In this document: piece by piece, positions 1 through 9,068 of the stretch | Numbering within the stretch: position 1 is the first letter of the stretch | Layout of the letters: each line of letters begins with the position of its first letter | Origin: Winogradskyella sp. | Lineage (GTDB): Bacteria > Bacteroidota > Bacteroidia > Flavobacteriales > Flavobacteriaceae | DNA length: 46,387 bases | Direction of reading: 5' to 3' | Assembly: GCA_004211785.1 (NCBI GenBank) | Contig: SHBX01000024.1 | Span: 1 to 46,387 of the forward strand | Translations under genes and position numbers: made by a program | Notes under the pieces: model-generated | The model's database searches: none | What the model saw: the letters and a program-made list of their open reading frames with translations, nothing else | What the model was told of the DNA's origin: nothing

Positions 1-3000
1 CTGAGCCCATAGATGACCATACTTGGTCACCCCATTGATTAACATATATTATCTTATATGGGTTTAGACTTTGTCTATCATATACAAAATATATTCTCGG
101 GAAATTCCCTCTGATATGTACTTCGTAAGCACCACCTTCACCATAGTCGTGTGTGATATCTCCAGTAACACCAAAATCATCAAAAACTCCGTCACCTTCC
201 CAGTCTACATCGTAATTATATGTTTCTCCAGCAAAAGTTGGTATTGTAATGGTTGGGTCGAAATCATCAACTTTCCATGTGGTAATAAACATCTCATCTG
301 GTTGTGTGCTAATACAGCCAATTTTAATTTCTTTGTCGTCTTTCGCACAGATTTTATCCGTGGTTAGGTCAATTACCCGATAGCTAATAGTATGTATTCC
401 ATTTTCGTTGAAAGTTATGGTATTAACGCCTTCAGATAAAGTTGTAAATTGACCATCGTCAATTGTATAAGATACTTTATAACAATCATATAATTTTGGA
501 ACAAAAATCTCATAAACACCGCAGTCTTTAGTCTCATTGATTGTTATATTATTAAAAATATCTTTATTACAATCCGGACAAACATTAGTAACACAGCCAA
601 TTTTGATTACATAATCTTCCTTTGCACATGCATCTCCAGTCTCTAAATCAATTACGGCTACATCAATGATAAAAGAACCATTTTGATTAAAGGTAATTTG
701 CGATATACCTTCATCTAAAACACCTTGTTCTACAGTATTAATATAGTAAACAACCTTGTAACAATTATTTAATTCTGGTACTTTAAATTCATATACACCA
801 CAAGTCTTTGTCTCTGTAAAAGTTATATTAGCTAAAATTTCCTTGTTACAATCAGGACAATCAATCTGACAGTCACTAAAATCTATAATTTGCGGTTTGT
901 CTAATTCTTCAGGTGGACATGTATTTCCTTCAGAATCTTCCGCAATGATTATGGCATTAACTGAATACATACCTTCAATTGGAGTTTGAAATAAATCTTC
1001 TGTTATTGTGAAACAAAAGTCTCCCATTGGATTTCCATTGGCGTCTTGATTAGCTGTAGGAGGATTAAACTCAATTAAATTGAAATTATCAGGACCATCG
1101 ATTTGATTAAAAGAAAGTATTAATGTAGATGTCGTAGTACCTTGAGGAATGATATAGCTAAGACAAATTGATGTACCATTTGGGTCTATAATTTTTTCAC
1201 AAGGTGGAAGGTCTCGTGATAATTTTACAGTGAGAGCATCACATGAATATGGCGGTTCACAATCATCAAAAGAGACACCTTGAGTCGTTTCACTGACCTC
1301 GTAGTTATTTCCATCAGCATCTTGGAAAAAGGCCGTTACAGTAAAGTTATAGTTACCTTGAAGACCGTTTATAAAGTCCACATTAAATATATTGAAGCAG
1401 AAGTTACCATCTATAATAGAAGGATTTCCAGGTAATGTATTTACAAGTAAACCAGTATCAGTATCAATGATACCTAATTCCATATTCATTAATGGGTCAT
1501 CCTCACAATAGGTGCCACAAACACTAATAGCTTTGCCGTTAACGATAGTCTCACAATCTCCTGAAACCGAGGTAATTTGTAATTCGCCTTCAGGGCAGTT
1601 GTCTTGTTCTATAGTATACTCTAGATTAATATTGTCTAATCCAAGCCTTATCATACCATTATTAGAAGTAGCTACAAATCTTAACCTAATTTCATTATCC
1701 ACAAAAGGCGTCAAGTTTACAACTCTTTCACCCCAATCGCCATTTTGTAAAGGAGGTAACCAAGATCCTGGTACAGATGCCCAACTCAAACCGTTATTCA
1801 AGCTAATTTCTAATTCTAAATTGCTTTGTTGTGTAGGTATTCCATTATTATCTGGTCCCCAAAAAAATGTATCGAAATCAATCTGAGCTGTGGCCATACC
1901 TCTTAAATCTATACAAGGAGAAACAAGAGCAGTTGTATTAAGAGGTCCTGTGTTTTCTTGATTTAATAAGGCAAACCATGTTGTTCCATCTGATCCTCCA
2001 TTAGGTGTTGGATAGTTTGGGTTTGGAGCTACATTATTAGCTCTTACCCAGTCAATAGTATTAGTTCCTGGTTGTTCCCAAACACCGAAATTACTTTCAA
2101 AACCCTCTGATGCTTCTTCGGGCGTAATATTGGTATCACAAATAGACTGTGAGTTACACTCATCAAAGTCAATACCGCTAACAACTGTTTCTACATTATA
2201 AGTTTCGCCTAGACCATTTTGGTAAGTTGCAGTAATTTCAAAATCATAATGGCCAGTAAAACCGTTTACAAAATTTTCATCGTTAATGGTAAAACAAAAT
2301 TCACCTGTAGCATTAGATTGATAATTATCAGTATTAAATATGCTTATCTGATTATCATGATTAATAATATCTAGCTGAATATTACTTAAAAAGTCGTCCG
2401 TACAATATGTACCGCAAATATCAAATGCAAAATCTGTTTGGTTTAAATTTGGACAGATTGGAATACTTCCAGCATCAGCATACAATTGATTTTCGCACAA
2501 ATTATTTGGGTTACAATCAAATGATATGGTGAGCTCTTGACTTGCAACAGGCACTTCACAATAAATAGTTTTTACTCTAGTATAGAATAATACCTGTACT
2601 GTATAATCCCCCTGTAATCCACTGCTAAAGTCTGATGCGTTTAAGTCAAAATCATAAAGTCCTATAAATCCTTCAGGATATCCAGTTAATTCTACATAAC
2701 TATTTGGATCAAAATTGTCTATAATAAGAGGTGTTTGAGGATTTCCATTTTCAGGAGTAATTACTAACTCTATTTGTACCGCTTTATATCTCCCGACTAA
2801 TTGGAATGATCCACTAATATTTAAAGGAAATGGTATATCTTGTGTAACACATGACGGGAAATTATCTGTATCAATATTAATCTCATTCATTTCACAAGTA
2901 TATGCATCGCAATCGCTTAAGTCAATACCTGGTACTCTGTGATTATTTACAGACCCATTTAAATTTGCATTTATTTGAAAATCATAGTTTCTTGCCCAAC

Positions 3001-5230
3001 CAGGCTCAATATCTAAAAATGTATTTATATTAATTGGGAAACTTAGTTGTATAATGTTGTTTTCTAAATTAGCAACATTATTATCCGCTAGAATTGTTTT
3101 TAGAGAAACTGAAACAATACCACCGGTAAAGAGTTCCAATGAGATATTACCAGCATTTAAATCTGAAGTTAAATCCCCTGAGTTATAGGTTTCAGGAACA
3201 AGAACATTAGCAGTGACATAAAACCATGGGTCTTCGCTTTCGTAATCAACTTCATTACAAGTTGGGTAATCATTGTTGGTTATATAAACGCTTACATCGG
3301 ATTCATCACACTGGTATTCATTAAATGAGTGATAAAAGTCTATATAGGGACCAAAAATATCTGAGTATGCACCATTACCAAATCCTCTGTTAGTAAATGC
3401 AGTTTTTATGTGGCATTCAAACGTACCATTAAATAAGTCTTGATCAGCTGCTAATAGACCGTTAAGACCAGTTTGAAAATCAGGGGTACTACCTGTGTAG
3501 TGCATTGCTTCCATAACAAGCTTTAAAGCCATGTTGTTTCCACCATTACCATAGTATACATCAGAGTCAAACCCGTAATCATCAATTAACGCCCATGTTA
3601 AGTCCCATAGAATAGCTCCCCATACTTCTGCGATATGATATGGGTTAATTGTTTGCCCTTGTTCATTAGGTCCATCTTCAACCAATCCGTCTAGATTTGC
3701 ATAGTTATAATAACCCAAATCATTAGGTGACCTATTTGCATCGTAAGTTCTTAACGCATTATTACTATTATTTCCTTCATGCCAAATACCTAAAGGCCTA
3801 TATCTATTAGGTAAACTATTTTCTTCATGATTCATAGTTAACATCATACCAAACCAATCTGCCCAACCTTCGTCCATGTGTTCAGGATTGTTAGGATTAC
3901 GATTATTACCAATTATTCTATTCACAACACCATGAGCATATTCATGTACCATTACCCAATTATCGTATGCACCATCCATATTAGCCCCAGATGCATTGCA
4001 TGTTGAAATTTTTATAGTTGGACTTATTCCATCACCATTTACAAATAGTTCAAAGAATGAACCACATGATCCTGAATGAGTCAAAACTGTTATAGCATCT
4101 CCACCTGCACCAAAAGGCGTGTAATTATGTTGCTGAAAATTACCAGCAGCTTCATCAAAACCATATTCATAAAAAATGTCATGACATAAATTTGCCCAAT
4201 AAAATGCATTAGTTACTGCTGCTCGGTCAGCAGTAACGGAGTACGTATTATAAAATGGATAATCAACAAAATTTAAATCATTTTCAACGGGCCTAAAGCT
4301 GGCGTTACCACTAGAGTAGGCATCTATATTATTACCTTTGGTGGTAAACTCATCATCTTCACCAACTATGTGGTGCCAACCATCAGGTGATGCTGTTGTG
4401 TTATATGGATTTACTTCAATTGTACGTTCGAAATTTGCCTCTGTAGGATTCTGTATTGGATGTGCAAAAACCTCATAACTTTGGTCTTGGGGCATGAAGT
4501 AGTTTGTTACTTTTTCTATGGACTCATTATTTTCTAAAACTGGACCGTAGGTCGATAATTCATCGTGGTTATGGTCGTGATTTGCATCACTACATTTCAA
4601 TGCTAGATCCCATTTGCTTATTATTTTGTTTGTAGATGCATCTACAATAACATTCCAAGAATCTCCATGATTTAACTTTCTAATTGTGTAATGCCATGCA
4701 AGAATTCTCGCATCTTTCTCATCTTTATAATAGAACAATCTTGCAGTAGCATCTTTTAAAGATCCACCCTCACAATTAAATATGTTAATAGGTTCAAGTT
4801 TACTTTCTCTAATTGATATTTTACCATAATTGCTTATACCTAACTCAGGCAAAACACTTTTTAGGGTATTAATTCCACTATTTGAAGAAACATTTGATGA
4901 ACTTTTAATTTTGGTATTAAGGTTAGACTCAAAGTTATTAGTGTATCTAATTACTTTGCCGTCCTTTAAATGCATACTAAAATTGGCTTGATCTATGTCT
5001 ATACCATTATGCTGTTGTATACCATGAACATGGCGGATACCGCTGAGACTGCTTGCATAGTTTTTGGTGATTCTAAATTCTTTAATATCGTCATCGGTAA
5101 GATTGTATTGTGCTTTATTTTGCGCAATATGTTGTTTTGTAATTTGTTGTATGTTTGATTGCCCATAGTTGTTATCTGTGGACGCAAAATAAAAGAACAA
5201 TAAAAGGCATAATCGTAGAAAGTTTTTCAT
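1..5230 (-). CDS. Giant secreted M36 (fungalysin) metallopeptidase with C-terminal repeats, partial at window edge
   Basis: The frame is open from the ATG at 5230 to the window edge, so at least 1743 residues are visible and the C-terminus is missing. It begins with a signal peptide (MKNFLRLCLLLFFYF). A fungalysin propeptide-like region follows (about 50-200), then an M36 catalytic domain (about 200-620). The zinc site is visible as HEYAH (H429, E430, H433) with a third ligand in EGWAD (E454). Cys-containing beta-sandwich modules and a MAM-like module (about 1040-1200) come next. Two tandem 93-residue repeats start with CPDCNK at 1458 and 1551. The last visible residues (GNFPRIYF, then NQWGDQVWSSM) match the entry to BspA-like (DUF285) leucine-rich surface repeats. 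The protein is probably exported and, by analogy with similar flavobacterial proteins, a type IX secretion cargo, but the sorting domain would lie outside the window. It lies 64 bp behind the TPR-CHAT gene. Confidence 0.9.
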   Translation of the reverse strand, partial: MKNFLRLCLLLFFYFASTDNNYGQSNIQQITKQHIAQNKAQYNLTDDDIKEFRITKNYASSLSGIRHVHGIQQHNGIDIDQANFSMHLKDGKVIRYTNNFESNLNTKIKSSSNVSSNSGINTLKSVLPELGISNYGKISIRESKLEPINIFNCEGGSLKDATARLFYYKDEKDARILAWHYTIRKLNHGDSWNVIVDASTNKIISKWDLALKCSDANHDHNHDELSTYGPVLENNESIEKVTNYFMPQDQSYEVFAHPIQNPTEANFERTIEVNPYNTTASPDGWHHIVGEDDEFTTKGNNIDAYSSGNASFRPVENDLNFVDYPFYNTYSVTADRAAVTNAFYWANLCHDIFYEYGFDEAAGNFQQHNYTPFGAGGDAITVLTHSGSCGSFFELFVNGDGISPTIKISTCNASGANMDGAYDNWVMVHEYAHGVVNRIIGNNRNPNNPEHMDEGWADWFGMMLTMNHEENSLPNRYRPLGIWHEGNNSNNALRTYDANRSPNDLGYYNYANLDGLVEDGPNEQGQTINPYHIAEVWGAILWDLTWALIDDYGFDSDVYYGNGGNNMALKLVMEAMHYTGSTPDFQTGLNGLLAADQDLFNGTFECHIKTAFTNRGFGNGAYSDIFGPYIDFYHSFNEYQCDESDVSVYITNNDYPTCNEVDYESEDPWFYVTANVLVPETYNSGDLTSDLNAGNISLELFTGGIVSVSLKTILADNNVANLENNIIQLSFPININTFLDIEPGWARNYDFQINANLNGSVNNHRVPGIDLSDCDAYTCEMNEINIDTDNFPSCVTQDIPFPLNISGSFQLVGRYKAVQIELVITPENGNPQTPLIIDNFDPNSYVELTGYPEGFIGLYDFDLNASDFSSGLQGDYTVQVLFYTRVKTIYCEVPVASQELTISFDCNPNNLCENQLYADAGSIPICPNLNQTDFAFDICGTYCTDDFLSNIQLDIINHDNQISIFNTDNYQSNATGEFCFTINDENFVNGFTGHYDFEITATYQNGLGETYNVETVVSGIDFDECNSQSICDTNITPEEASEGFESNFGVWEQPGTNTIDWVRANNVAPNPNYPTPNGGSDGTTWFALLNQENTGPLNTTALVSPCIDLRGMATAQIDFDTFFWGPDNNGIPTQQSNLELEISLNNGLSWASVPGSWLPPLQNGDWGERVVNLTPFVDNEIRLRFVATSNNGMIRLGLDNINLEYTIEQDNCPEGELQITSVSGDCETIVNGKAISVCGTYCEDDPLMNMELGIIDTDTGLLVNTLPGNPSIIDGNFCFNIFNVDFINGLQGNYNFTVTAFFQDADGNNYEVSETTQGVSFDDCEPPYSCDALTVKLSRDLPPCEKIIDPNGTSICLSYIIPQGTTTSTLILSFNQIDGPDNFNLIEFNPPTANQDANGNPMGDFCFTITEDLFQTPIEGMYSVNAIIIAEDSEGNTCPPEELDKPQIIDFSDCQIDCPDCNKEILANITFTETKTCGVYEFKVPELNNCYKVVYYINTVEQGVLDEGISQITFNQNGSFIIDVAVIDLETGDACAKEDYVIKIGCVTNVCPDCNKDIFNNITINETKDCGVYEIFVPKLYDCYKVSYTIDDGQFTTLSEGVNTITFNENGIHTISYRVIDLTTDKICAKDDKEIKIGCISTQPDEMFITTWKVDDFDPTITIPTFAGETYNYDVDWEGDGVFDDFGVTGDITHDYGEGGAYEVHIRGNFPRIYFVYDRQSLNPYKIIYVNQWGDQVWSSMGS
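314..859 (-). repeat. Two tandem 93-residue coding repeats in the M36 protein
   Basis: Two consecutive copies begin at residues 1458 and 1551 of the M36 protein. Each opens with CPDCNK, continues through ETK-CGVYE and CYKV, and closes with an acidic-lysine stretch and IKIGC. The copies are clearly homologous at protein level but diverged at DNA level, so this is an old domain duplication and not a recent slippage repeat. The conserved cysteines suggest disulfide-stabilised extracellular modules. Confidence 0.8.
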
Positions 5231-5269
5231 ATGTTTTGATTTTAATTAAACAACGTGTTATATGTTGTT

Positions 5270-5299
5270 GTTCTCAAAATCAAAATATGTCACCCTAAC
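5270..5299 (-). promoter_or_regulatory. Candidate ECF-type promoter of the M36 peptidase gene
   Basis: On the minus strand GTTAGGGTGACA (5299-5288) is followed by AGAAC (5274-5270), with 15 nt between GGGTGA and AGAAC. The same layout and spacing precedes the TPR-CHAT gene. AGAAC lies about 40 nt upstream of the ATG at 5230. The upstream half overlaps the stop codon of the TPR-CHAT gene, so readthrough transcription is also possible. The assignment to the neighbouring ECF sigma factor is an inference. Confidence 0.4.
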
Positions 5300-8200
5300 T
5301 TTTTTGTCTTTTTTTGTAGAAATAAAAAATGAGTAGTACTCCTAGACCAATCAATACAAATAACAAGTAGTTAAAATCGCTGCCAAATTCAATTGCGGCA
5401 TCATTACCAAGGACATAAAAACTACCCCAATAAAATGGTTGTGATTGTAAAACGCCAGAATTTTCTAGATGTGTAATTTTTGCAAGCCTTAGTGCTTCAC
5501 TTTTTACATGCCCATCTTTTAGATTTTTATAGAATTCTTCTATTATTTTTGGTGTGGTTTCATCAGAAACTTCCCATCTACTCAACAATAAACTCTTGGC
5601 ACCTGCGTATTGAAAAGCATTACCAATGCTCATGATACCTTCTCCCTTATTCACTTCACCTGTTCCAGTATTGCAGGCACTTAAGACTACTAGGTCTGAA
5701 GGAATTTTCATGTTATAGAGTTCATGACTGTATAGTATATTATCATCGATATTTGGCTTATTATTGATTTCAGAAAATAGAATTTTTAAGTTGTCTCTTT
5801 CTAAAGAATCTATCTCGGCGTGTAATGCCAAATGTATAATCTTATAATCTGTTATATTATTTTTGAAGTTATATTCGCTTGCATTACTGCCATAATAGTA
5901 AGTACCGTCAATTATATTAGAAAGTGCTTTGATTTCTTGACGTGTTCCTGGTAAATCGATTTTTGAATTTCTTAATCGTTCTAGGCTAATATTGTCATAA
6001 TTTTTATTTTCATCTTCTTCATTACTATAGGAAAATGCTAGACAATCTTTCTTTTTTTCATCGCCTAAACTAGACATTAAAGTTTCTTCTAAAAAAGAAG
6101 CCGAGTTAGCATAGCTAAATGCATAATCGTAAAGCAGATAGTTAGGATTTATAACACTAGTTTTTTTGCTCTTATTAATGAGTAAATCAAATTGAAGATG
6201 CCACAATACTTCATCAGGTATTATTATGACATTTTGACCTTTAATACTCGATGCAATAGGTTGAAATAATTCTGTGTATAAACTCTCTGAGGTAGTTTGA
6301 AATAAAGTTTGATTTTTATCTACGATACTATTGTTTAGTGCTCCGACTTTTTGTGATAAATCTTTTACTGATATACGTTTAATATGGTAAGAATCATTAT
6401 TGATGATGAATGAAAAAATAATGTTTTCAGCTATTAAGAAATCGATAAGCGTAGTATCCTCATCTAGAAATGATTGAATCTTAGGTACATCTACAACTGA
6501 ATTCTCATATTTTAACTTGTAATATTTTGGATAACTCTTTTCTATAGCTTTTTCTAGAGAATCTTTTTTGTGAATAAGATTGATTAATTTCTCTTGAAGC
6601 TCATATGTCTTCATAGTGTCAGCTTCAACTTTAGACTTTTCAGTAATAATATCTGTTCTTACTCTAGCAATTTTATTATTAATTGCATCATCACGAGATA
6701 ATAAATCGTCGTTAATATCAATTTTCTCTTTGATTTTAGGATTACTAACGAGTTCTCTTAATACATTAGATTTACTTTTCTCAGAAAATAAAAACGCTTC
6801 ATTTTCATAATCACCATCTGAATCTATATTTTGCATTAATAAACATAATTGGACATGGGTTTCATAGGCTTTTTTTACGATACTAGTAAAGTAAAGTTTG
6901 TCTCCATAATCTCGTAATGAATTTCTAGTTTTTTGTATAATATTATCTAACTGTTTTGATGATTTATATGTGGATATGAGAAGCCTAGAGTCATTATTTA
7001 TTTTATATTTTGATAAATTAATTTCAATTCTTGTTAGTATTGCTTGTATAAATGTATGCGGGTCTTGAACTTTAGTTACTTCAAATTTTTCTTCACTTAA
7101 AATATCAATATCGTTGTCCAGTAGATTAGTAGTTATAGAATTATTTATTTCTTTTAAAGCGTTATCAAAATCTTTTAGATTAAAATAATTTCTAGCAAGT
7201 CCATTTATAGTTTTTAAAGTTCTTGAGTTATTTCTGTCATGCATGTTTTTTTGCATTTCAAGGGCTCTTTTAAGATGAACTCCTGCTTTTTTATAATCAT
7301 TTAGATTGGTATATATTTCTACCAAATACATTTCATATAATGGAATAATAATTTCATTCTGACCTGATGGGTTTTGTTCAAGTAGCTCTATTGCCTTTTT
7401 AACAAGGGAAATTCCTTTTTCGTCACCATATATTCGACCTAGTTGGCTATAAGGAAAATGCATCATATAATGACTCTCTCCAAAAGCTTTTTTACCCATA
7501 TTATAAGTCTTATTCGTATGATACAAAGCTTTTTCTTTCATACCCAGATTCGTATAAGCAGTGCCTATATTAAAATGTATTCTTACTTGACCAGGGTTTA
7601 CACCATATTTTTTCACATTTAAGCTTAGTGCTTTTTGTAGATATTTTAAAGCTTCATGATTATTACCTTTATCAGTATAAACTATTCCTATTTGATTATA
7701 TATTTCATCAAGAGTAGTATTATCATCTGGGACTACTTTGAGAGCAAATTTTAAGCTTTTTAAATAATAGCTCAAAGCTTCATTCTTAAAACTTTGGTCG
7801 TAATTAATTTGACCAAATATTTTATATATGCTGGAAGTTCTAATAAAGTTACTCGGTGTAGGATTTGAAATATAATTTAAAGCCATATTTAAATAGTCTT
7901 TAGCTTGACTATATTCAGCTTTCATTTGATAAGCCTTACCAATATTATTGTATGACGTTGCAAATTGCGAACTATCAATATCATTGACAGTTTTTTTTAT
8001 TTCTAATGCTCTAAGATAATATCCTAATGAATTATCATATTTCCCTTCGTGACTCCTTATTCCGCCCAAAATATCTAGGGCAATAGCTTCCTGAAGTTTG
8101 TTTGTGGATAATCTATCTTGACTTATTTTTAAAGCTTTCTCAGCAAAATCTTGTGCTGATTCAAAATTTCCTTGCTCACGATAAGTTTCTGCTAATCGAT

Positions 8201-8414
8201 TGTATATTAGTGATTTAAATTTGACTTTATTCTCTTTTTTAATGATAGAAAGTAATTCTTTATATAAAGAAACAGCTTCTAAGTAATCACCATGTAATAC
8301 TTTATTATTTGCTTTGATAATTGCTTCGTTAAATGCGTTTTTTTCCTTTTGTTGAGCGGGACAGTTTAAAGAAAACAGAAAACTTAATAGAAAGAAATAA
8401 AATACTGACTTCAT
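5295..8414 (-). CDS. Exported TPR-CHAT (caspase-like) protein with C-terminal membrane anchor
   Basis: This 1039-residue protein starts with a signal peptide ending near the CPAQ at about 21. A long array of tetratricopeptide repeats follows (about 35-440), then a helical linker and a CHAT domain (about 740-1005). Both expected caspase-clan catalytic residues are present: His865 in HLALHAE and Cys914 in LSACNTG. The downstream GEGIMSIGNAFQYAG and SLWxV-like (LSRWEV) blocks are also typical. A single hydrophobic helix (about 1016-1033) followed by KKRQKS anchors the C-terminus, so the TPR and CHAT parts should face the periplasm. CHAT proteins are proteases activated through TPR or partner binding; the substrate here is unknown. 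The gene is divergent from the ECF sigma gene, 90 bp away, and followed by the M36 gene. The domain call is firm; the regulatory role is inferred. Confidence 0.92.
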   Translation of the reverse strand: MKSVFYFFLLSFLFSLNCPAQQKEKNAFNEAIIKANNKVLHGDYLEAVSLYKELLSIIKKENKVKFKSLIYNRLAETYREQGNFESAQDFAEKALKISQDRLSTNKLQEAIALDILGGIRSHEGKYDNSLGYYLRALEIKKTVNDIDSSQFATSYNNIGKAYQMKAEYSQAKDYLNMALNYISNPTPSNFIRTSSIYKIFGQINYDQSFKNEALSYYLKSLKFALKVVPDDNTTLDEIYNQIGIVYTDKGNNHEALKYLQKALSLNVKKYGVNPGQVRIHFNIGTAYTNLGMKEKALYHTNKTYNMGKKAFGESHYMMHFPYSQLGRIYGDEKGISLVKKAIELLEQNPSGQNEIIIPLYEMYLVEIYTNLNDYKKAGVHLKRALEMQKNMHDRNNSRTLKTINGLARNYFNLKDFDNALKEINNSITTNLLDNDIDILSEEKFEVTKVQDPHTFIQAILTRIEINLSKYKINNDSRLLISTYKSSKQLDNIIQKTRNSLRDYGDKLYFTSIVKKAYETHVQLCLLMQNIDSDGDYENEAFLFSEKSKSNVLRELVSNPKIKEKIDINDDLLSRDDAINNKIARVRTDIITEKSKVEADTMKTYELQEKLINLIHKKDSLEKAIEKSYPKYYKLKYENSVVDVPKIQSFLDEDTTLIDFLIAENIIFSFIINNDSYHIKRISVKDLSQKVGALNNSIVDKNQTLFQTTSESLYTELFQPIASSIKGQNVIIIPDEVLWHLQFDLLINKSKKTSVINPNYLLYDYAFSYANSASFLEETLMSSLGDEKKKDCLAFSYSNEEDENKNYDNISLERLRNSKIDLPGTRQEIKALSNIIDGTYYYGSNASEYNFKNNITDYKIIHLALHAEIDSLERDNLKILFSEINNKPNIDDNILYSHELYNMKIPSDLVVLSACNTGTGEVNKGEGIMSIGNAFQYAGAKSLLLSRWEVSDETTPKIIEEFYKNLKDGHVKSEALRLAKITHLENSGVLQSQPFYWGSFYVLGNDAAIEFGSDFNYLLFVLIGLGVLLIFYFYKKRQKS

Positions 8415-8430
8415 AGATGTTTTTTTATAT

Positions 8431-8460
8431 GTTCTAAAATTGGTGAATTATCACCCAAAC
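8431..8460 (-). promoter_or_regulatory. Candidate ECF-type promoter of the TPR-CHAT gene
   Basis: On the minus strand GTTTGGGTGATA (8460-8449) is followed by AGAAC (8435-8431), again with exactly 15 nt between GGGTGA and AGAAC as before the M36 gene. AGAAC ends 16 nt upstream of the ATG at 8414. No TAnnTTTG housekeeping box is visible for this gene, which fits use of an alternative sigma factor. Recognition by the divergent sigma gene product is inferred. Confidence 0.45.
8442..8455. promoter_or_regulatory. Inverted repeat in the sigma/TPR-CHAT divergent region
   Basis: GGTGA-ATTA-TCACC is a perfect 5-bp inverted repeat with a 4-nt spacer. Its right arm overlaps the -35-like half of the candidate TPR-CHAT promoter. 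It could be an operator for a dimeric regulator or a chance by-product of the promoter motif. Confidence 0.3.
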
Positions 8461-8474
8461 GAAAAATAAAATTT

Positions 8475-8482
8475 TAAATTTG
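8475..8482 (+). promoter_or_regulatory. Housekeeping-type -7 box for the ECF sigma gene
   Basis: TAAATTTG matches the Bacteroidota -7 consensus TAnnTTTG and would start transcription about 15 nt before the GTG at 8505. No TTTG -33 element is seen at the usual 19-nt spacing. Confidence 0.4.
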
Positions 8483-8504
8483 TTTAAAATATCCTACAAA
8501 TTAC

Positions 8505-9068
8505 GTGAATAAGAATAAAGTATATTTAGAAGCTCTTCTAAATAGCGATAATAAAGTTATTACAGAATTGTATAAGATTAATTTCCCGAAAGTAAAATCT
8601 TTTGTAATTAAAAATAGTGGAAGAATTGAAGATGCCCAGGATGTTTTTCAGAAGGCTTTGATGCAAATAGCCGTAAGATATAAGGTAGATAAATTTGAAA
8701 TTAAGTCTAGCTTTGAAGCTTACTTATTTACAGTTTGTAAAAACTTATGGCGTAAAGAGTTAAATAGTTCTAAAAATAGGGTGACAAATCATTATATAGA
8801 AGAACATACAAATGAAAACAGTCAAATTGCTGAATCTATAATGGTACAAAAGCGATGGGAGTTATTTACAGAAAAACTTTCTGAGATGTCTATTAAATGT
8901 AAAGAGTTACTAGATTTCTACTTTTCCAAACTTTCCTATGCATTAATTGTTAAGCAGTTTAATTACAATTCTGAAGCAGTGGCTAGACAGGCAGTATATA
9001 AATGTAAAATGAAGTTAAAAGAATTGATTAGAAAGGATATTAGGTATAATTTGTTAAGTAAATCATGA
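8505..9068 (+). CDS. ECF-type RNA polymerase sigma-70 family factor
   Basis: This 187-residue protein has the two-domain ECF layout. Sigma region 2 covers about residues 15-95, including an EDAQDVFQKAL stretch and the AYLFTVCKNLWRKEL helix. Region 4 covers about 125-180, with a helix-turn-helix ending in VYKCKMKLKELI. The start is GTG at 8505, where the protein begins NKNKVYLEALL; no better in-frame start is apparent. It overlaps the next gene by four bases (ATGA), implying translational coupling to a membrane protein that may be its anti-sigma factor. It is divergent from the TPR-CHAT gene. No FecR/SusC-type neighbours are present, so it does not look like a standard nutrient-uptake ECF. Confidence 0.9.
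   Translation: MNKNKVYLEALLNSDNKVITELYKINFPKVKSFVIKNSGRIEDAQDVFQKALMQIAVRYKVDKFEIKSSFEAYLFTVCKNLWRKELNSSKNRVTNHYIEEHTNENSQIAESIMVQKRWELFTEKLSEMSIKCKELLDFYFSKLSYALIVKQFNYNSEAVARQAVYKCKMKLKELIRKDIRYNLLSKS
8775..8805 (+). promoter_or_regulatory. Third copy of the GGGTGA/AGAAC motif inside the sigma gene
   Basis: On the plus strand AATAGGGTGACA (8775-8786) is followed by AGAAC (8801-8805), with a 16-nt spacer instead of 15. Its ten-base core TAGGGTGACA also occurs before the M36 gene. It lies within coding sequence about 260 bp upstream of the membrane TPR gene at 9065. It could be an internal promoter for that gene or a coincidence of coding sequence. Confidence 0.25.

Noticed and set aside
71..1886. 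Plus-strand open frames at 71-367 and 1512-1886.
   Set aside because: They lie opposite the open frame of the M36 protein, have no family resemblance and no promoter, and are shadows of the coding strand.
4999..5187. A short minus-strand frame near the M36 N-terminus.
   Set aside because: It is an out-of-frame shadow; the true frame starts at the ATG at 5230 with a signal peptide.
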